Shown here in pieces: positions 30,365-40,360 of a stretch of DNA of 46,666 nucleotides. This stretch comes from Nanobdellati archaeon (lineage in GTDB: Archaea; B1Sed10-29; WALL01). Positions within the stretch are counted from its first letter, which is position 1; every line of letters starts with the position of its first letter. The translations under genes and the position numbers were made by a program. Below the pieces are notes generated by a model. That model was not told the origin of the DNA and did not search any database. It saw only the letters and a program-made list of their open reading frames with translations. Location: the NCBI GenBank assembly GCA_015522845.1, contig WALL01000021.1:1-46666 (forward strand). Direction: 5' to 3'.

Positions 30365-33300
30365 ATGCCCCTGGAAAGATTGCACGAGTTCAGCAGGCGC
30401 TTTCACGAGTTCGAGCCAGTCAGCAGGCTGGAAACAAAAAGGAAAGATCTTGTTGTCTCATCAATGGAAAGGTATGCCAAAGCGTTCGAAAGCAGGCAGA
30501 ACTTACTCAAGGCAGGCAAAAGGCTCGAAGCTGAAAAGGCGCTTGGGGTGATGATGGAGCATGCCGACAAAATAAAAAGCACTTTCGAGAAAAACGAACT
30601 GCACTCAATTCTCCACGATGCAGTGGACAAGGGAATCATCCACTACAGCGACCTGAAGTCATTCACGGGGCTTGTTGACAAGCAGGCGCTGGAAAGCGTT
30701 TCACAGCGGCTGAAGCAAGGCATTCAGATAAGGCAGGCAACAACGGGGGATCTTGCGGGCATAATGCAGGTGGAAAAAAGGTTCCCGGGGGACCTGCAAA
30801 CAGAAGAAAGCACATACAAGGAGATTATCGGGCTGCACCCGGAAGGCAACCTTGTTGCGGAAAAGGGCGGCAAAATACTTGCTTACCTATCCTCAATCCG
30901 GCTAAAGGACAGGGAACTTTCATGGGGCCCCGATGTGGAGCCAAGCGACCACGACCCAAAAGGGAAGCACACGTTCATATGGTCACTTGCCGTACTGCCG
31001 AGCCATGAGGGCCTTGGCATTGAGTCCGAGCTGATGAAAAAGCTCGTTAAGGGGGAACACGGCAGGGAGATTATCTCCATCACTCCCGATGCCAAGAGGT
31101 TTTATGAAACGATGGGGTTCAAGCAGGAAGACGTTGTGGGAGACTATTACAATGAGGGGGAAGATGCCCCCCTCATGGTGAAAATCCCTGAGAAAGCAAG
31201 TGTGGAAAGCAAAGAAACTGCCCCTGTGGAAATCCCCGAGAAAGTTCCCACGGAAAGCAAGAAGGCCTCCGTGGAAGGTAAAGAGAGCAGGAAAGCAGTG
31301 CCTTCCGCACCAGGCCCTCCAACTCCAATTAAGCCGAAGGGGGAGGAACACCCAATCACCGAAACAGTGAGGGCAATTTCAAAAGTGCTGGAGACGCACA
31401 CCGCCAGGGACTTAAGCCGCATTGAAGAAGCAGTTAGCTCTGGAAAAGCGGAGGAGGTTGAGAAGGAGCTGCAAAGGCTCCATGGCTATGCCCTCCCGCT
31501 TGCCATTAAGGAGGCGATGGTCGAGTCCAAAAGCCCGGAAGAGCTTGAGAGGAAGCTCATGGAAAAGCTGCAGCCGAAATCAAAATTAACGGAGCTGCTG
31601 GCGGATTATCCCGACCTTCTCAGGGAGGGGGTGGATCACAAAAAAATTGTGGGGATGGCAAGGGAAAAGCTGACGGGGGAGGAAACAACAGGCGGCGGCC
31701 TGAGCCACACGGAAACGGCTATCCTTGCGTCACTTACCCATGACACTGTTTTGGCGTTGCACGAAAAGAAGCCGTTCGGCGACAGGGAAACAAACAAAAA
31801 AATTATGGAGCGGGTAAAGGAGATTGAGGAAAAGCAGGGCTTAATCCCCAATGCGGAGCAGCTGCTAAAGCCATTTGCGAAATACCGGCTGGAGGCATTG
31901 GAGGCTATAGCAGAGGCTGAGCCGGAGAAGGATGCCGGGGAGTTTTATAACAAGGATGTGCCTGCCATGATGGGGGCACTCACAGCCATTCCGGATGGGG
32001 AGAGGATGGAAGCATTGAAGGTTATGGCAGAGGCTGCGCCGAAGGGGTATGCCTGGGCGTCTTGGATATTTTATAAAGAGAATGTGCCAACCGTAATGAA
32101 AGCACTCACGGCCATTCCGGAGGGGGAGAGGATGGAGGCTTTGAAAGTTATAACAGGGGCTGCGCCGAAGGGGTATGCCTGGGCGTTTTATGAGAAGATT
32201 GTGCCTGCGGTGGTTGGGGCATTCAAAGACATCGGGCAAATCAAGGAGGCTTTGAAGGTTATAACGGAGGCTGAGCCGGAGGAGGATGCCAAAGAGTTTT
32301 ATGGGGATAGTGTGCCTGTGGTGGTTGGGGCATTCAAAGACATCGGGCAAATCAAGGAGGCGCTGAAGGTTATAACGGAGGCTGAGCCGGAGAGGCATGC
32401 CTGGAGGTTTTATGGGGGGAGTGTGCCAACCGTAATGAAAGCACTCACGGCCATTCCGGAAGGGGAGAGGATGGAGGCTTTGAAGGTTATAACGGAGGCT
32501 GAGCCGAAGGAAGATGCCTGGGCGTTTTATGTTAAAACTGTGCCAACTGTAATGAAAGCACTCACGGCCATTCCGGAAGGGGAGAAGGGTGGCATACTAA
32601 AAGTTGTGCTGAAAGAGATTTCGCACCATGGCTCTGCAGTGATACAGGAGGGGGAATATTGGGGGGATATCCTCAAAACGCTCCCCTTGCTTTCGGAGGG
32701 GTATGGCAAAGAGGTGGAATTGCAAAGGAAAAGCCTTGAGGAGTCGCTGAAAAAGGCTCCTGAAGCGGCAAAGCCAAGGATAGCCGCCAAAATAAAAGGG
32801 CTAACCGCGGCCAGGTTTGCCTTGAACGACATAGTGCGGCTTATCCATCAGAGCGGCGGGAGCGCGAAATACGCCGCCACGGCCCTGGAATACATCGATG
32901 CCAGCACACTGAAAAAGGGGAAAATTTCCGAAGTTGACAGCAGGCTCATGCGCGCGCTGGAAAAGCGCGTTGGGCTAAGCCTGTTTGGGGGGAAAATTAC
33001 GGACTTTGGCTGGAGCCGGCCGAAGATCGTTGACTTTGAGAGGAATGTGGATGATTTCGTGGAGCATAAGGCCATACTCCAGCACATCAACAATTACAGG
33101 GAGTGGTTTGAGGCGCAGCACAAGGGGGAATACCAGAGCCTGCGGAAAGCAGGTTACAACACGGATGTCCTGCTGGGGGACTGGAGCGACTCAAAAAAGG
33201 TAGAGGCCAGAGCCGAGGTGCCGAAGCTGCCAAAGGATGAGGAGGATGAGCTTGTCAGGCGGTCGGCGGAGATTATGCGCGAGGCCGTGGAAACAAAGGG

Positions 33301-34288
33301 GGAGCTGGCTGAGCTGGCTGGGAACGTGCTGGCCAAGGCAAAGGAGATAAGCATACCTAACAAGAGAAAGCAGGAGCTGGTTTCCATATTGGAGAGGGCG
33401 CTTGAGCATCCCTCCCAGGAAAGCATTGAGGGCGCGCTAAGGAAGATTGAAAAGCCGCCACTGATGAGCCTCGTGCTTAGGCCAATGCTGAAAAAAGGGC
33501 TCTTGGAGCCATACGCCCTGCTGACTAGCCAGCTAACCGCCCGGAGGATGGGGCACTACCTCTCGCACTTTAAGGTTGAAGGGCTTGCATCCGCAAAGCA
33601 GGCAATGAATGCGATATCGGAATTTTTCAGGGACGAGGATGCCTATGGGTTCAAAAGCGCCATTGACGCAAAGTCGCACAGCAGGATAATAGCAAAAAGC
33701 CGCGAGCTGGCAAATAAAATCCCGGAAACAACCGAGAGGGGGGCGACAATAACCGCAGTGCAATGGGACAGGGACCCCAAGTCGGACACTTTCAACGGCA
33801 GGTTCTCCGGTGACTGCACCTCGCCACCGGGGGAAGGGGACTATGGCGGGAACAAGTTCTGGGCGAACTTCACTTATTTGCAGGATGCCGGGACGGCCAT
33901 CCTGAACCTCTATGCAAACAAGAAGCCCATCGGCAGGGCATACATAATGCTTTCGGACAAGGGCCCCGTCCTGGACAGTGTGGAGGTAAGCACGGATTAC
34001 TTCACGCGATATGGCTCAACAAAGGCGCATAAGAAAGTGTTTTTCGGCCTTGTTGACAGCTATTGCAAAGAGCTGTATGGGAAAGGGGCGATGCTTTCAG
34101 AGAGGGTTTCAAACAGGAATGAGCTGAAAGGTTACGCGAAAAAGGAATACGCTTTGAAAAATATGGTGCTCAAGAAACTGGGGGTGAGGAAAAACATTTA
34201 CACCGATACGTGGGATACTGATGATGAGGATGATATCAGCAGTAACAAGACAGAGGTTAGGGTGAGGAAGCCCCCCAAGTCAAGGTAG
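30365..34288 (+). CDS. 1307-residue protein: GNAT domain, six tandem helical repeats, unknown C-terminal domain
   Basis: One frame of 1307 codons with a TATA box about 25 bases upstream. Residues 1-120: charged helices. Residues about 120-262: GNAT-like acetyltransferase fold, with FIWSLAVLPSHEGLGIESEL and AKRFYETMGFKQED (acetyl-CoA loop and the Tyr/GF motif). Residues about 270-330: Glu/Lys/Pro-rich linker. Residues about 511-745: six tandem 37-43-residue repeats (LKVITEAEPxxxAWxFY ... VPTVMKAL, then IPEGERMEA or FKDIGQIKEA), HEAT-like. The rest includes coiled-coil segments and a C-terminal domain with GDCTSPPGEG and FWANFTYLQDAGTAIL. I know no protein with this architecture. Confidence 0.85.
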   Translation: MPLERLHEFSRRFHEFEPVSRLETKRKDLVVSSMERYAKAFESRQNLLKAGKRLEAEKALGVMMEHADKIKSTFEKNELHSILHDAVDKGIIHYSDLKSFTGLVDKQALESVSQRLKQGIQIRQATTGDLAGIMQVEKRFPGDLQTEESTYKEIIGLHPEGNLVAEKGGKILAYLSSIRLKDRELSWGPDVEPSDHDPKGKHTFIWSLAVLPSHEGLGIESELMKKLVKGEHGREIISITPDAKRFYETMGFKQEDVVGDYYNEGEDAPLMVKIPEKASVESKETAPVEIPEKVPTESKKASVEGKESRKAVPSAPGPPTPIKPKGEEHPITETVRAISKVLETHTARDLSRIEEAVSSGKAEEVEKELQRLHGYALPLAIKEAMVESKSPEELERKLMEKLQPKSKLTELLADYPDLLREGVDHKKIVGMAREKLTGEETTGGGLSHTETAILASLTHDTVLALHEKKPFGDRETNKKIMERVKEIEEKQGLIPNAEQLLKPFAKYRLEALEAIAEAEPEKDAGEFYNKDVPAMMGALTAIPDGERMEALKVMAEAAPKGYAWASWIFYKENVPTVMKALTAIPEGERMEALKVITGAAPKGYAWAFYEKIVPAVVGAFKDIGQIKEALKVITEAEPEEDAKEFYGDSVPVVVGAFKDIGQIKEALKVITEAEPERHAWRFYGGSVPTVMKALTAIPEGERMEALKVITEAEPKEDAWAFYVKTVPTVMKALTAIPEGEKGGILKVVLKEISHHGSAVIQEGEYWGDILKTLPLLSEGYGKEVELQRKSLEESLKKAPEAAKPRIAAKIKGLTAARFALNDIVRLIHQSGGSAKYAATALEYIDASTLKKGKISEVDSRLMRALEKRVGLSLFGGKITDFGWSRPKIVDFERNVDDFVEHKAILQHINNYREWFEAQHKGEYQSLRKAGYNTDVLLGDWSDSKKVEARAEVPKLPKDEEDELVRRSAEIMREAVETKGELAELAGNVLAKAKEISIPNKRKQELVSILERALEHPSQESIEGALRKIEKPPLMSLVLRPMLKKGLLEPYALLTSQLTARRMGHYLSHFKVEGLASAKQAMNAISEFFRDEDAYGFKSAIDAKSHSRIIAKSRELANKIPETTERGATITAVQWDRDPKSDTFNGRFSGDCTSPPGEGDYGGNKFWANFTYLQDAGTAILNLYANKKPIGRAYIMLSDKGPVLDSVEVSTDYFTRYGSTKAHKKVFFGLVDSYCKELYGKGAMLSERVSNRNELKGYAKKEYALKNMVLKKLGVRKNIYTDTWDTDDEDDISSNKTEVRVRKPPKSR

Positions 34289-34339
34289 ACGATGGCGCCA
34301 CAAGGGTGCCCGGCGGCATCACGCAAACCACCTATGCTT

Positions 34340-34508
34340 TTTTCCATCAATGCTTTTACTGATTTTTGGCTTCGTGCCGAAGGCACTGATTTCCCCAGGC
34401 TTTGCCTACAGGGGAAAGGCTGCTGTAATGCTTAGCCAAAGCCAAAAATCCTTAACAGAAAAGGATTGTTTTCCATCAATGCTTTCCCACGCACCCTTTT
34501 CTGTTAAG
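34340..34508. other. Cluster of nested inverted repeats; candidate structured RNA or element remnant
   Basis: An 11-bp stem GATTTTTGGCT (34361-34371) with AGCCAAAAATC (34440-34450) encloses three hairpins: GTGCC-GAA-GGCAC (34374-34386), TTTCCCC-AGGC-TTT-GCCT-ACA-GGGGAAA (34390-34417), and GGCT/AGCC (34418-34437). Then a 14-bp inverted repeat, CTTAACAGAAAAGG (34451-34464) with CCTTTTCTGTTAAG (34495-34508). A 17-base direct repeat TTTTCCATCAATGCTTT occurs at 34340-34356 and 34469-34485. No ORF fits. The rest of the 34289-34578 gap holds nothing else I recognise. Confidence 0.7.
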
Positions 34509-34578
34509 CATTAGCGAAAAAAGCGTGCACGGAAAACGGCGGGCAAGCGAGCGTGGCTCTAACAGAAAAAGGATTGCT

Positions 34579-34746
34579 TTAGATTTGATACAGCTGCCCC
34601 TTGAACCACTGGTAGATGAAGGCAAATGCAATTAGGTTTGCAAACAAGAAGACAACTAAATTACTTCTGAAGGCGCCATATAGTATCTTGAATACAGTAA
34701 AATAATATACGATTGCTATAATTAAAATCATTATAACCCGTTTCAT
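34579..34746 (-). CDS. Small two-helix membrane protein (55 aa)
   Basis: A 55-residue ORF on the minus strand, MKRVIMILIIAIVYYFTVFK onward, with two hydrophobic helices (about residues 4-22 and 28-45). It starts divergently from the transglutaminase-like gene; the shared A/T-rich TATATAAATTTATATT (about 34766-34781) can serve both directions. Family not recognised. Confidence 0.6.
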   Translation of the reverse strand: MKRVIMILIIAIVYYFTVFKILYGAFRSNLVVFLFANLIAFAFIYQWFKGQLYQI

Positions 34747-34804
34747 CAGCTATCTGACAGCACGCATATATAAATTTATATTGGGGAATGCCCTTATCAA
34801 CCCA

Positions 34805-36916
34805 ATGAGACGGCTATTGTTCCTGCTCCTGCTTTTTACCCTTGCACTTGGGCAAATAAGTGAGCCAAAGCTAGTCCAGCAGGTAAATGCCACGGTGCTT
34901 CAAAAGGGGTCAATCCAAGCTAGTGGGGGGGATATATACCTGCTTGGCTTAAACTTAACTGTGCCTCAGACAACCGGCTACCAGCACGCCAGCACAGAAA
35001 GCACTACTGTCACGGACAGCGAGGGGAATGAGCTGGCCCACCTGTCTGCTTCTGCCCCTGGGCAGTCATACTCATATGCTATCCGTTCGAACGTTACAAC
35101 CAATGAGCGGATAACGGCGTCGCTTCCAGAGTCATACTCAATCCCGCAGGAGCTTATGAGGTACACGCTGCCTTCTGCAAAGGTCCAAAGCAACAGCCCA
35201 GAAATCCGCCAGTTTGCGAAGTGGATTACAGCAAATTCTACAACCGACTTTGAAAGGGTATGCCGCCTTGCTGGCTGGGTACATAATCATGTAAAATACA
35301 ATTTAGGGCTGGTAGGGCAGCGGGAAGATGCGCTTTGGGTGCTTAACAACGGGGAAGGGGTCTGTGTGGAATATGCGACCTTGTTTGCGGCCTTCGCCCG
35401 CTCGCTTGGCTATCCAACACGCTTTGTCCTCGGCCAGGCCTATGGCGACTATGGCTGGCTAGGGCATGCCTGGAATGAGGTATACATTGGGAAGTGGGTT
35501 CCGGTTGATGCAACTTGGCTGGAGGTGGGGCACTTAGATGCTACCCATATTGAGTTTTCAAAAGGTGCTGAGCCAAATTCAAGCAATACTGTTGTTGCTA
35601 AGGTAAGCAGTGCTGCATCAATACACTGGCAAAAGCCGGAGTTTGCAGGTGAGAGCAGCAGTGGGGTACAGGTAAAAGTAGCATCTGCCAGGAGTGCGTC
35701 ACCCCCGGATAGCTATTCCCTTTCAATAGCATCGCCCATCCTTGGGTTTGGGGACCAGACATTAGTTACTTTTTCAATGCGCGGAAGCGATTATCGCCTC
35801 ATTGACTTGCGGCTTGTTCCCTGCTTGTCTGATACCCCCATTATAAGCGTATCAAGCCCAATCCGCTCAGTAGTTCTTGAGCCAGGGAAGGAGGCGCATG
35901 TTAGCTGGATTGTTTCAACATCAAATAAGCTTAATCCATCTATTGTATACACCTGCCCCCTTACATTGAATTCACGCTATCTTAAAGAGAAAAGCATCCC
36001 AGTTACCGTAAGCAAGGCAGCTTCCAGAAGCGGCTTTACAGCGTTCTTATCTGATACATCGGTGGCACTTGGGGGGATGTTATCTGTTTATGTGCGGGCC
36101 ACACCTGGAGAGCGTATCACCGTTTATAGCGATGGGCACTTAGAGACACGCATGGCAACTGCTGGCACGACAAAGTTTGGCTTTGTGCCAGCCCATGCTG
36201 GTGCCCATACTGTGTATGTGGCTTCTGAGACAGGGGGGGTGGCAACACTTGCCTTCACAGTAAGGAGTTCCCCAGGCATCTACATAAAGCATATAAGCTT
36301 GCCAAAGCAGGCGTTTGTTGGTGAGCCAGCCAGCTTTGATGTTACCATTGAGGGCCCGAAGGCTGCACATACCCTCTCTGTAAGTGCTGCTACAAATGGC
36401 AGCGAATACCATAGCCGCCTAGTGGTATCCGGTGAAACACAGCTTAACTTTACACTCCTCCCGCATGAGCCGGGCGAGCAGGCACTTACAGTATCAATAG
36501 ATGGCGATAGTGCCCATAACACCAAGAGTGTTCCATTTTTTGCTTATGAAGCCCCGTCCCTGTCGGTCGGCAAGCCTATCTTTAGTGAGTACAATGGGAA
36601 AGTAGTGGTGTCGGCCCCAATTACCAAATCCAATTCAGTCACTAATGTGCTGGTGTCGCTTGGCAGCCAAAGCCAGACCTTAAACGGGAGCAAGGCTAGC
36701 TTCCTTGTTAAGCAAGGGAGTTACAAGCTTTCTGTTAGGTGGTACGATATAAGTGGTGCAGAGCACATAACTACAACCACAATAAACGCCGTTAAGCCAT
36801 ACAAGGGGGCGGACATAGCAGGGAGCTATCCCTTCTTGTTTGCAACAATGGTTGCATTTGCCTTATTCCTAGGGTTTTATGCATTCTCTAAAATAATAAG
36901 AAAAATAAGGGGCTAG
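34805..36916 (+). CDS. Secreted transglutaminase-like protein with C-terminal TM anchor
   Basis: A 703-residue protein from ATG 34805. A signal peptide (RRLLFLLLLFTLALG) is followed by a transglutaminase/protease core: GEGVCVEYATLFAAF (catalytic Cys), GHAWNEVYIG (His) and WVPVDATW (Asp). After the core come several beta-sandwich repeats, then a C-terminal TM helix (FLFATMVAFALFLGFYAF) and basic KIIRKIRG. This is an archaeal cell-surface enzyme that could cross-link or cut surface proteins; substrate unknown. An upstream in-frame TTG (34781) is less likely. Confidence 0.88.
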   Translation: MRRLLFLLLLFTLALGQISEPKLVQQVNATVLQKGSIQASGGDIYLLGLNLTVPQTTGYQHASTESTTVTDSEGNELAHLSASAPGQSYSYAIRSNVTTNERITASLPESYSIPQELMRYTLPSAKVQSNSPEIRQFAKWITANSTTDFERVCRLAGWVHNHVKYNLGLVGQREDALWVLNNGEGVCVEYATLFAAFARSLGYPTRFVLGQAYGDYGWLGHAWNEVYIGKWVPVDATWLEVGHLDATHIEFSKGAEPNSSNTVVAKVSSAASIHWQKPEFAGESSSGVQVKVASARSASPPDSYSLSIASPILGFGDQTLVTFSMRGSDYRLIDLRLVPCLSDTPIISVSSPIRSVVLEPGKEAHVSWIVSTSNKLNPSIVYTCPLTLNSRYLKEKSIPVTVSKAASRSGFTAFLSDTSVALGGMLSVYVRATPGERITVYSDGHLETRMATAGTTKFGFVPAHAGAHTVYVASETGGVATLAFTVRSSPGIYIKHISLPKQAFVGEPASFDVTIEGPKAAHTLSVSAATNGSEYHSRLVVSGETQLNFTLLPHEPGEQALTVSIDGDSAHNTKSVPFFAYEAPSLSVGKPIFSEYNGKVVVSAPITKSNSVTNVLVSLGSQSQTLNGSKASFLVKQGSYKLSVRWYDISGAEHITTTTINAVKPYKGADIAGSYPFLFATMVAFALFLGFYAFSKIIRKIRG

Positions 36917-37299
36917 CCTTTCAGCAGCTCTGCCCCTTGCTTTGGGTTGTCGAGGGAAAACACGAGGCTTATCCTGTCTTTGCCCTTGCCAGCCAAATAA
37001 AGCGATTCAATGTTTACACCAGCGGAACCGAGCCGCTTCGCTACATCTGTTAATGCATTTGGCTTGTTAGGGAGTGACTTGACAACAACTTCATTTTTGG
37101 CATATACAATGTCGTTGCTATCGAGCACATCTTCCATCTCCTTTTCCCTATCAACAACCATCCGCACGAATACTTGCTTTCCCGTGCGCTCTGTGGCTAT
37201 TGCATTTAGGTTAATGCCGTTCTGCCCGATAAGCTCGCATATCCTTGCAAGCTCGCCTGGGTTGTTATCAAGCTCAATGACAAACTCGTTTGTCCTCAT
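36913..37299 (-). CDS. Second tandem ACT-domain protein
   Basis: A 128-residue protein of two ACT halves: FVIELDNNPGELARICELIG and VVKSLPNKPNALTDVAKRLG. Related in layout to the protein at 2178-2573 but clearly diverged. It probably senses an amino acid or similar ligand. Its stop overlaps the end of the transglutaminase-like gene by four bases. Confidence 0.82.
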   Translation of the reverse strand: MRTNEFVIELDNNPGELARICELIGQNGINLNAIATERTGKQVFVRMVVDREKEMEDVLDSNDIVYAKNEVVVKSLPNKPNALTDVAKRLGSAGVNIESLYLAGKGKDRISLVFSLDNPKQGAELLKG

Positions 37300-37346
37300 T
37301 TTAACACCTCAACCATATTGCTCATCCCAGCTATAAATCACTTTTG

Positions 37347-38558
37347 TCATAGCCCTTTGGCTATTGCATCAGCGATTTTAGCCACCTCCTCATCGCTAAG
37401 CCTGCCAAATTCCCCTTTTTTAACCTTCCCCATCACTTGGGAAATAACGTGCTTTGCTGTCTCCTTTTGTATTCTCTCCAGCATTTTTGGGTGGATGCTT
37501 TTGCCGATGCGCTCCTGAAGTGCGGCTACCACCTGCCTTGTGGCTATATGCGTCATTGCTAGCGAATGTGCGCGCCTCTCAAGCCTTTCCTTTTCTGCTG
37601 GCGTGAAAATGATTTTTTTCACACCCGTTCCATGCATCTCCTCAAGCTCCAGCTTCCTACTCTTGTTCCACACCTTGCCTATTTCCCCGATAGCGTGCCC
37701 GTCGAGGCCATATTGCTCAAGAACGCGGTTTTTTATTTTCTTTGCAGCTACAAGATACTGCTTTGGTGTCATGGCTTCTGCTTTGCTGTAATCCCCTGCC
37801 AGCCCCCGCGCCTTATCGGCTATTTCCCTGCTCCTCTTAATGAGCCCCTCCTCGCCAAGGCTGCTGAGCCCTTCTTCCTCTATCCATTCTGCAAGTGCAC
37901 GGCCGAATGCATTTCTTTGGGGTTCCCCCATTGCTTCTGCCAGCATTCCAACTTCCGCGCCAATCGGTTCCAGCCAGCCTGAGAACACAATCCCATTATC
38001 ATGCACCTTTATGGCAGTTGGCTCGCTGCCTATTCCCTTGGCTTCCCTGTCCAGCTGGGATATGTCTGTGTAGTATTCCCACTTGTCCTTGGGCACATGC
38101 AGCAGCTTGAGCAGGTGCTCCCTTATCTGTGTTTGGTGGCCCTCTTCGAGCATTGAAAAAAGCTTTGCAGGCGACAGCTTCTTTAGCGCCCTTTCGGGCA
38201 GCGAAACGCCCCTCTCTTCCAGCCTGGAAATGAGCTTGTCCCTTAGCTTTCCAGGCCGTGCAATCTCCCTTTCCTCCCTGATTCTTGCCAGCTCTTCTGC
38301 AATCGCATTGTGGTGCCGTGTGGGGGCTGCCTTTTTAAGCCAGTTTGGCAGTTCTACCCCCTTTTTGCTTTCTTGGTGCCACTCCTCTGGGGCCTTAAAC
38401 CCAGGAATCTCCTTCTCCATTATGCGCAGCAGCTGGCCAGCCGTTCTTGGCCTTCTTTTCCTTATGATTCCTGATATTGCTTGTGCATGCTCAGGAAATC
38501 TCTTTTTTATCTCATCAAGTGACTCATGTAGCAGGCTCTCAGGGTGGAATTCTGGCAT
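37347..38558 (-). CDS. Hypothetical charged helical protein
   Basis: A 403-residue, Lys/Glu/Arg-rich, mostly helical protein. It starts MPEFHPESLLHESLDEIKKR. A central segment (IKVHDNGIVFSGWLEPIGAE) breaks the helical pattern. It shares the charge and style of the 1307-residue protein, but no clear homology is visible. Function unknown. Confidence 0.7.
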   Translation of the reverse strand: MPEFHPESLLHESLDEIKKRFPEHAQAISGIIRKRRPRTAGQLLRIMEKEIPGFKAPEEWHQESKKGVELPNWLKKAAPTRHHNAIAEELARIREEREIARPGKLRDKLISRLEERGVSLPERALKKLSPAKLFSMLEEGHQTQIREHLLKLLHVPKDKWEYYTDISQLDREAKGIGSEPTAIKVHDNGIVFSGWLEPIGAEVGMLAEAMGEPQRNAFGRALAEWIEEEGLSSLGEEGLIKRSREIADKARGLAGDYSKAEAMTPKQYLVAAKKIKNRVLEQYGLDGHAIGEIGKVWNKSRKLELEEMHGTGVKKIIFTPAEKERLERRAHSLAMTHIATRQVVAALQERIGKSIHPKMLERIQKETAKHVISQVMGKVKKGEFGRLSDEEVAKIADAIAKGL

Positions 38559-38599
38559 AGCTAATGCTATGCCTTTCTAAAAATAAAAAGGGGGAGGGG

Positions 38600-40360
38600 C
38601 TAGTCGTCAGCCATCGTTGAAAGGTCGCCAGTTGGGAGCCCAAGCTCCTTTGCCTTTAGGACGCGCCGCATTATCTTACCAGAGCGTGTCTTTGGCAGGT
38701 GGTCAACAACCTCTATCTCCCGCGGTGCCGCATGTGCTGCAAGGCCCTTCTTCACGAATTGCCTTATGTCCTCAAGCAGCTCAGGGGTGTTCTTATAGCC
38801 CGGCTTTAAGGTTATAAACGCCTTTATAATATTCCCCCTAATTGGGTCCGGCTTGCCTATGACGCCAGCCTCTGCAACGGCAGGGTGCTCAACGAGCTTT
38901 GACTCCACTTCAAAGGGGCCAACGCGCTCGCCACTGGTCTTAATTACATCATCTATCCTCCCTTGGAACCAGAAGTACCCTTCGTCATCCATGTATGCTG
39001 AGTCACCCGATACATACCATTTTGTCCCGTCGTCGCCCTTCACAAAATAGCTCTTATACTTCTCATCATTGCCCCATATCTTTCTCATCATTGAGGGCCA
39101 GCCGGACTTTATTGCCAGGTTGCCAATTGTATATGGCGGGACAACGTGCCCATTGTCATCAATGATTGCTGCGGTCACACCCGGCACAGGCTTCCCCATT
39201 GACCCCGGCTTAAGTGCCAGCGCAGGGTAGTTTGCAATAAGCTGCATGCCAGTTTCAGTCATCCACCAGTTCTCATATATTGGAAGGTGGAACACCTTCA
39301 GCCCCCACCTAATTACCTCTGGATTCAGCGGCTCACCAACTGAGTATATAAGCCTAAGCGAGCTTAGGTCATATTTCCTGACAAGATCGTCTCCCTTTGC
39401 CATCAGCAGCCTGAATGCTGTTGGTGCTGAGTACCAAACTGTTACTTTGTAGTCCTCTATTGTCTTATACCATTCCTCTGCGCTGAACCTGCCCCCCTTT
39501 ATTAGCGATGACACACCATGTAGCCACGGGCCGTAAATGCCATAGCTTGTCCCAGTCACCCAGCCAGGGTCGGCTGTGCACCAGTAAACATCCTCCTCGT
39601 GCAGGTCAAGCACCTTCTCAGCGGTGTGGTAGTGCCCAATCATTGCGTTTTGGACGTGGAGGACGCCTTTTGGCTTTCCTGTTGAGCCGCTGGTATAGTG
39701 CAATATTAGCCCATCCTCAAGCCCAAGCCACTCAATGTCAAATTTGTCACTTGCTTGGCTCATCTCGCGGTGGTAGCTTACCTCCCCACCTTTTATCATG
39801 CCCTCCTCCCCAACCATTATGACATTCTTAAGCGCTGGCAGCTCTTCCTGAGGAATGCGGCTTCGCATGGGCGGGGTGGTAATTATTGTGCTTGCCCCGG
39901 AATCCTTCATCCGGTCCCTCACTGCCTCCTCCATGAATGCCTCAAACAAGGGCATTGCAATTGCCCCAATCTTTGCAATGCCAATGAATGATATGTAAAG
40001 CTCCGGTGAGCGCGGCATAAACACAGCAACGCGGTCGCCCTTCTTCACACCAAGCTTCTTTAGGACGTTAGCAAACTTGTTGGAGAGCAGCTTCATTTCC
40101 TGAAACGTGTATTTTTCTTTCCTTTCCCCATTATCATAGTAAAGTGCAACCTTATTCCTCCTCCACCCTTCTGCATGGCGGTCTATTGCCTCATAGGCCA
40201 TGTTCACCTTCCCTGTTGTGTGCCAGGAGAAGTTCTCTTTCACATCATCCCACTTGAATTCCTGATAAGCCTTATCGTAGTCCTCCATGTTTGGCTTAAG
40301 CTTGTGCGCTTCTATGGGCGTATTTATAACTTCCTGTTCCATTAGCTTCTGGCCCTCCAT
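38600..40360 (-). CDS. acsA: Acetyl-CoA synthetase (AMP-forming)
   Basis: A 586-residue ANL-family enzyme: YTSGSTGKPKGVLH (P-loop-like A3 motif), ENWWMTETGMQLIANYP, YVSGDSAYMDDEGYFWFQGR (A7/A8) and the C-terminal TRSGKIMRR with the lysine needed for adenylation. The DPGWVTGTSYGIYGPW segment fits acetate/short-acyl enzymes. It makes acetyl-CoA from acetate, ATP and CoA. Slightly short compared with bacterial Acs (about 650). GGTGAGAA precedes ATG 40360; a TATA box lies at about 40437-40448. Confidence 0.92.
   Translation of the reverse strand: MEGQKLMEQEVINTPIEAHKLKPNMEDYDKAYQEFKWDDVKENFSWHTTGKVNMAYEAIDRHAEGWRRNKVALYYDNGERKEKYTFQEMKLLSNKFANVLKKLGVKKGDRVAVFMPRSPELYISFIGIAKIGAIAMPLFEAFMEEAVRDRMKDSGASTIITTPPMRSRIPQEELPALKNVIMVGEEGMIKGGEVSYHREMSQASDKFDIEWLGLEDGLILHYTSGSTGKPKGVLHVQNAMIGHYHTAEKVLDLHEEDVYWCTADPGWVTGTSYGIYGPWLHGVSSLIKGGRFSAEEWYKTIEDYKVTVWYSAPTAFRLLMAKGDDLVRKYDLSSLRLIYSVGEPLNPEVIRWGLKVFHLPIYENWWMTETGMQLIANYPALALKPGSMGKPVPGVTAAIIDDNGHVVPPYTIGNLAIKSGWPSMMRKIWGNDEKYKSYFVKGDDGTKWYVSGDSAYMDDEGYFWFQGRIDDVIKTSGERVGPFEVESKLVEHPAVAEAGVIGKPDPIRGNIIKAFITLKPGYKNTPELLEDIRQFVKKGLAAHAAPREIEVVDHLPKTRSGKIMRRVLKAKELGLPTGDLSTMADD

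Noticed and set aside
31865-32398. 177-codon antisense ORF with repeated RLSLRYNLQ-like segments
   Set aside because: It mirrors the tandem repeats of the 1307-residue gene on the other strand; the apparent repeats are a by-product.
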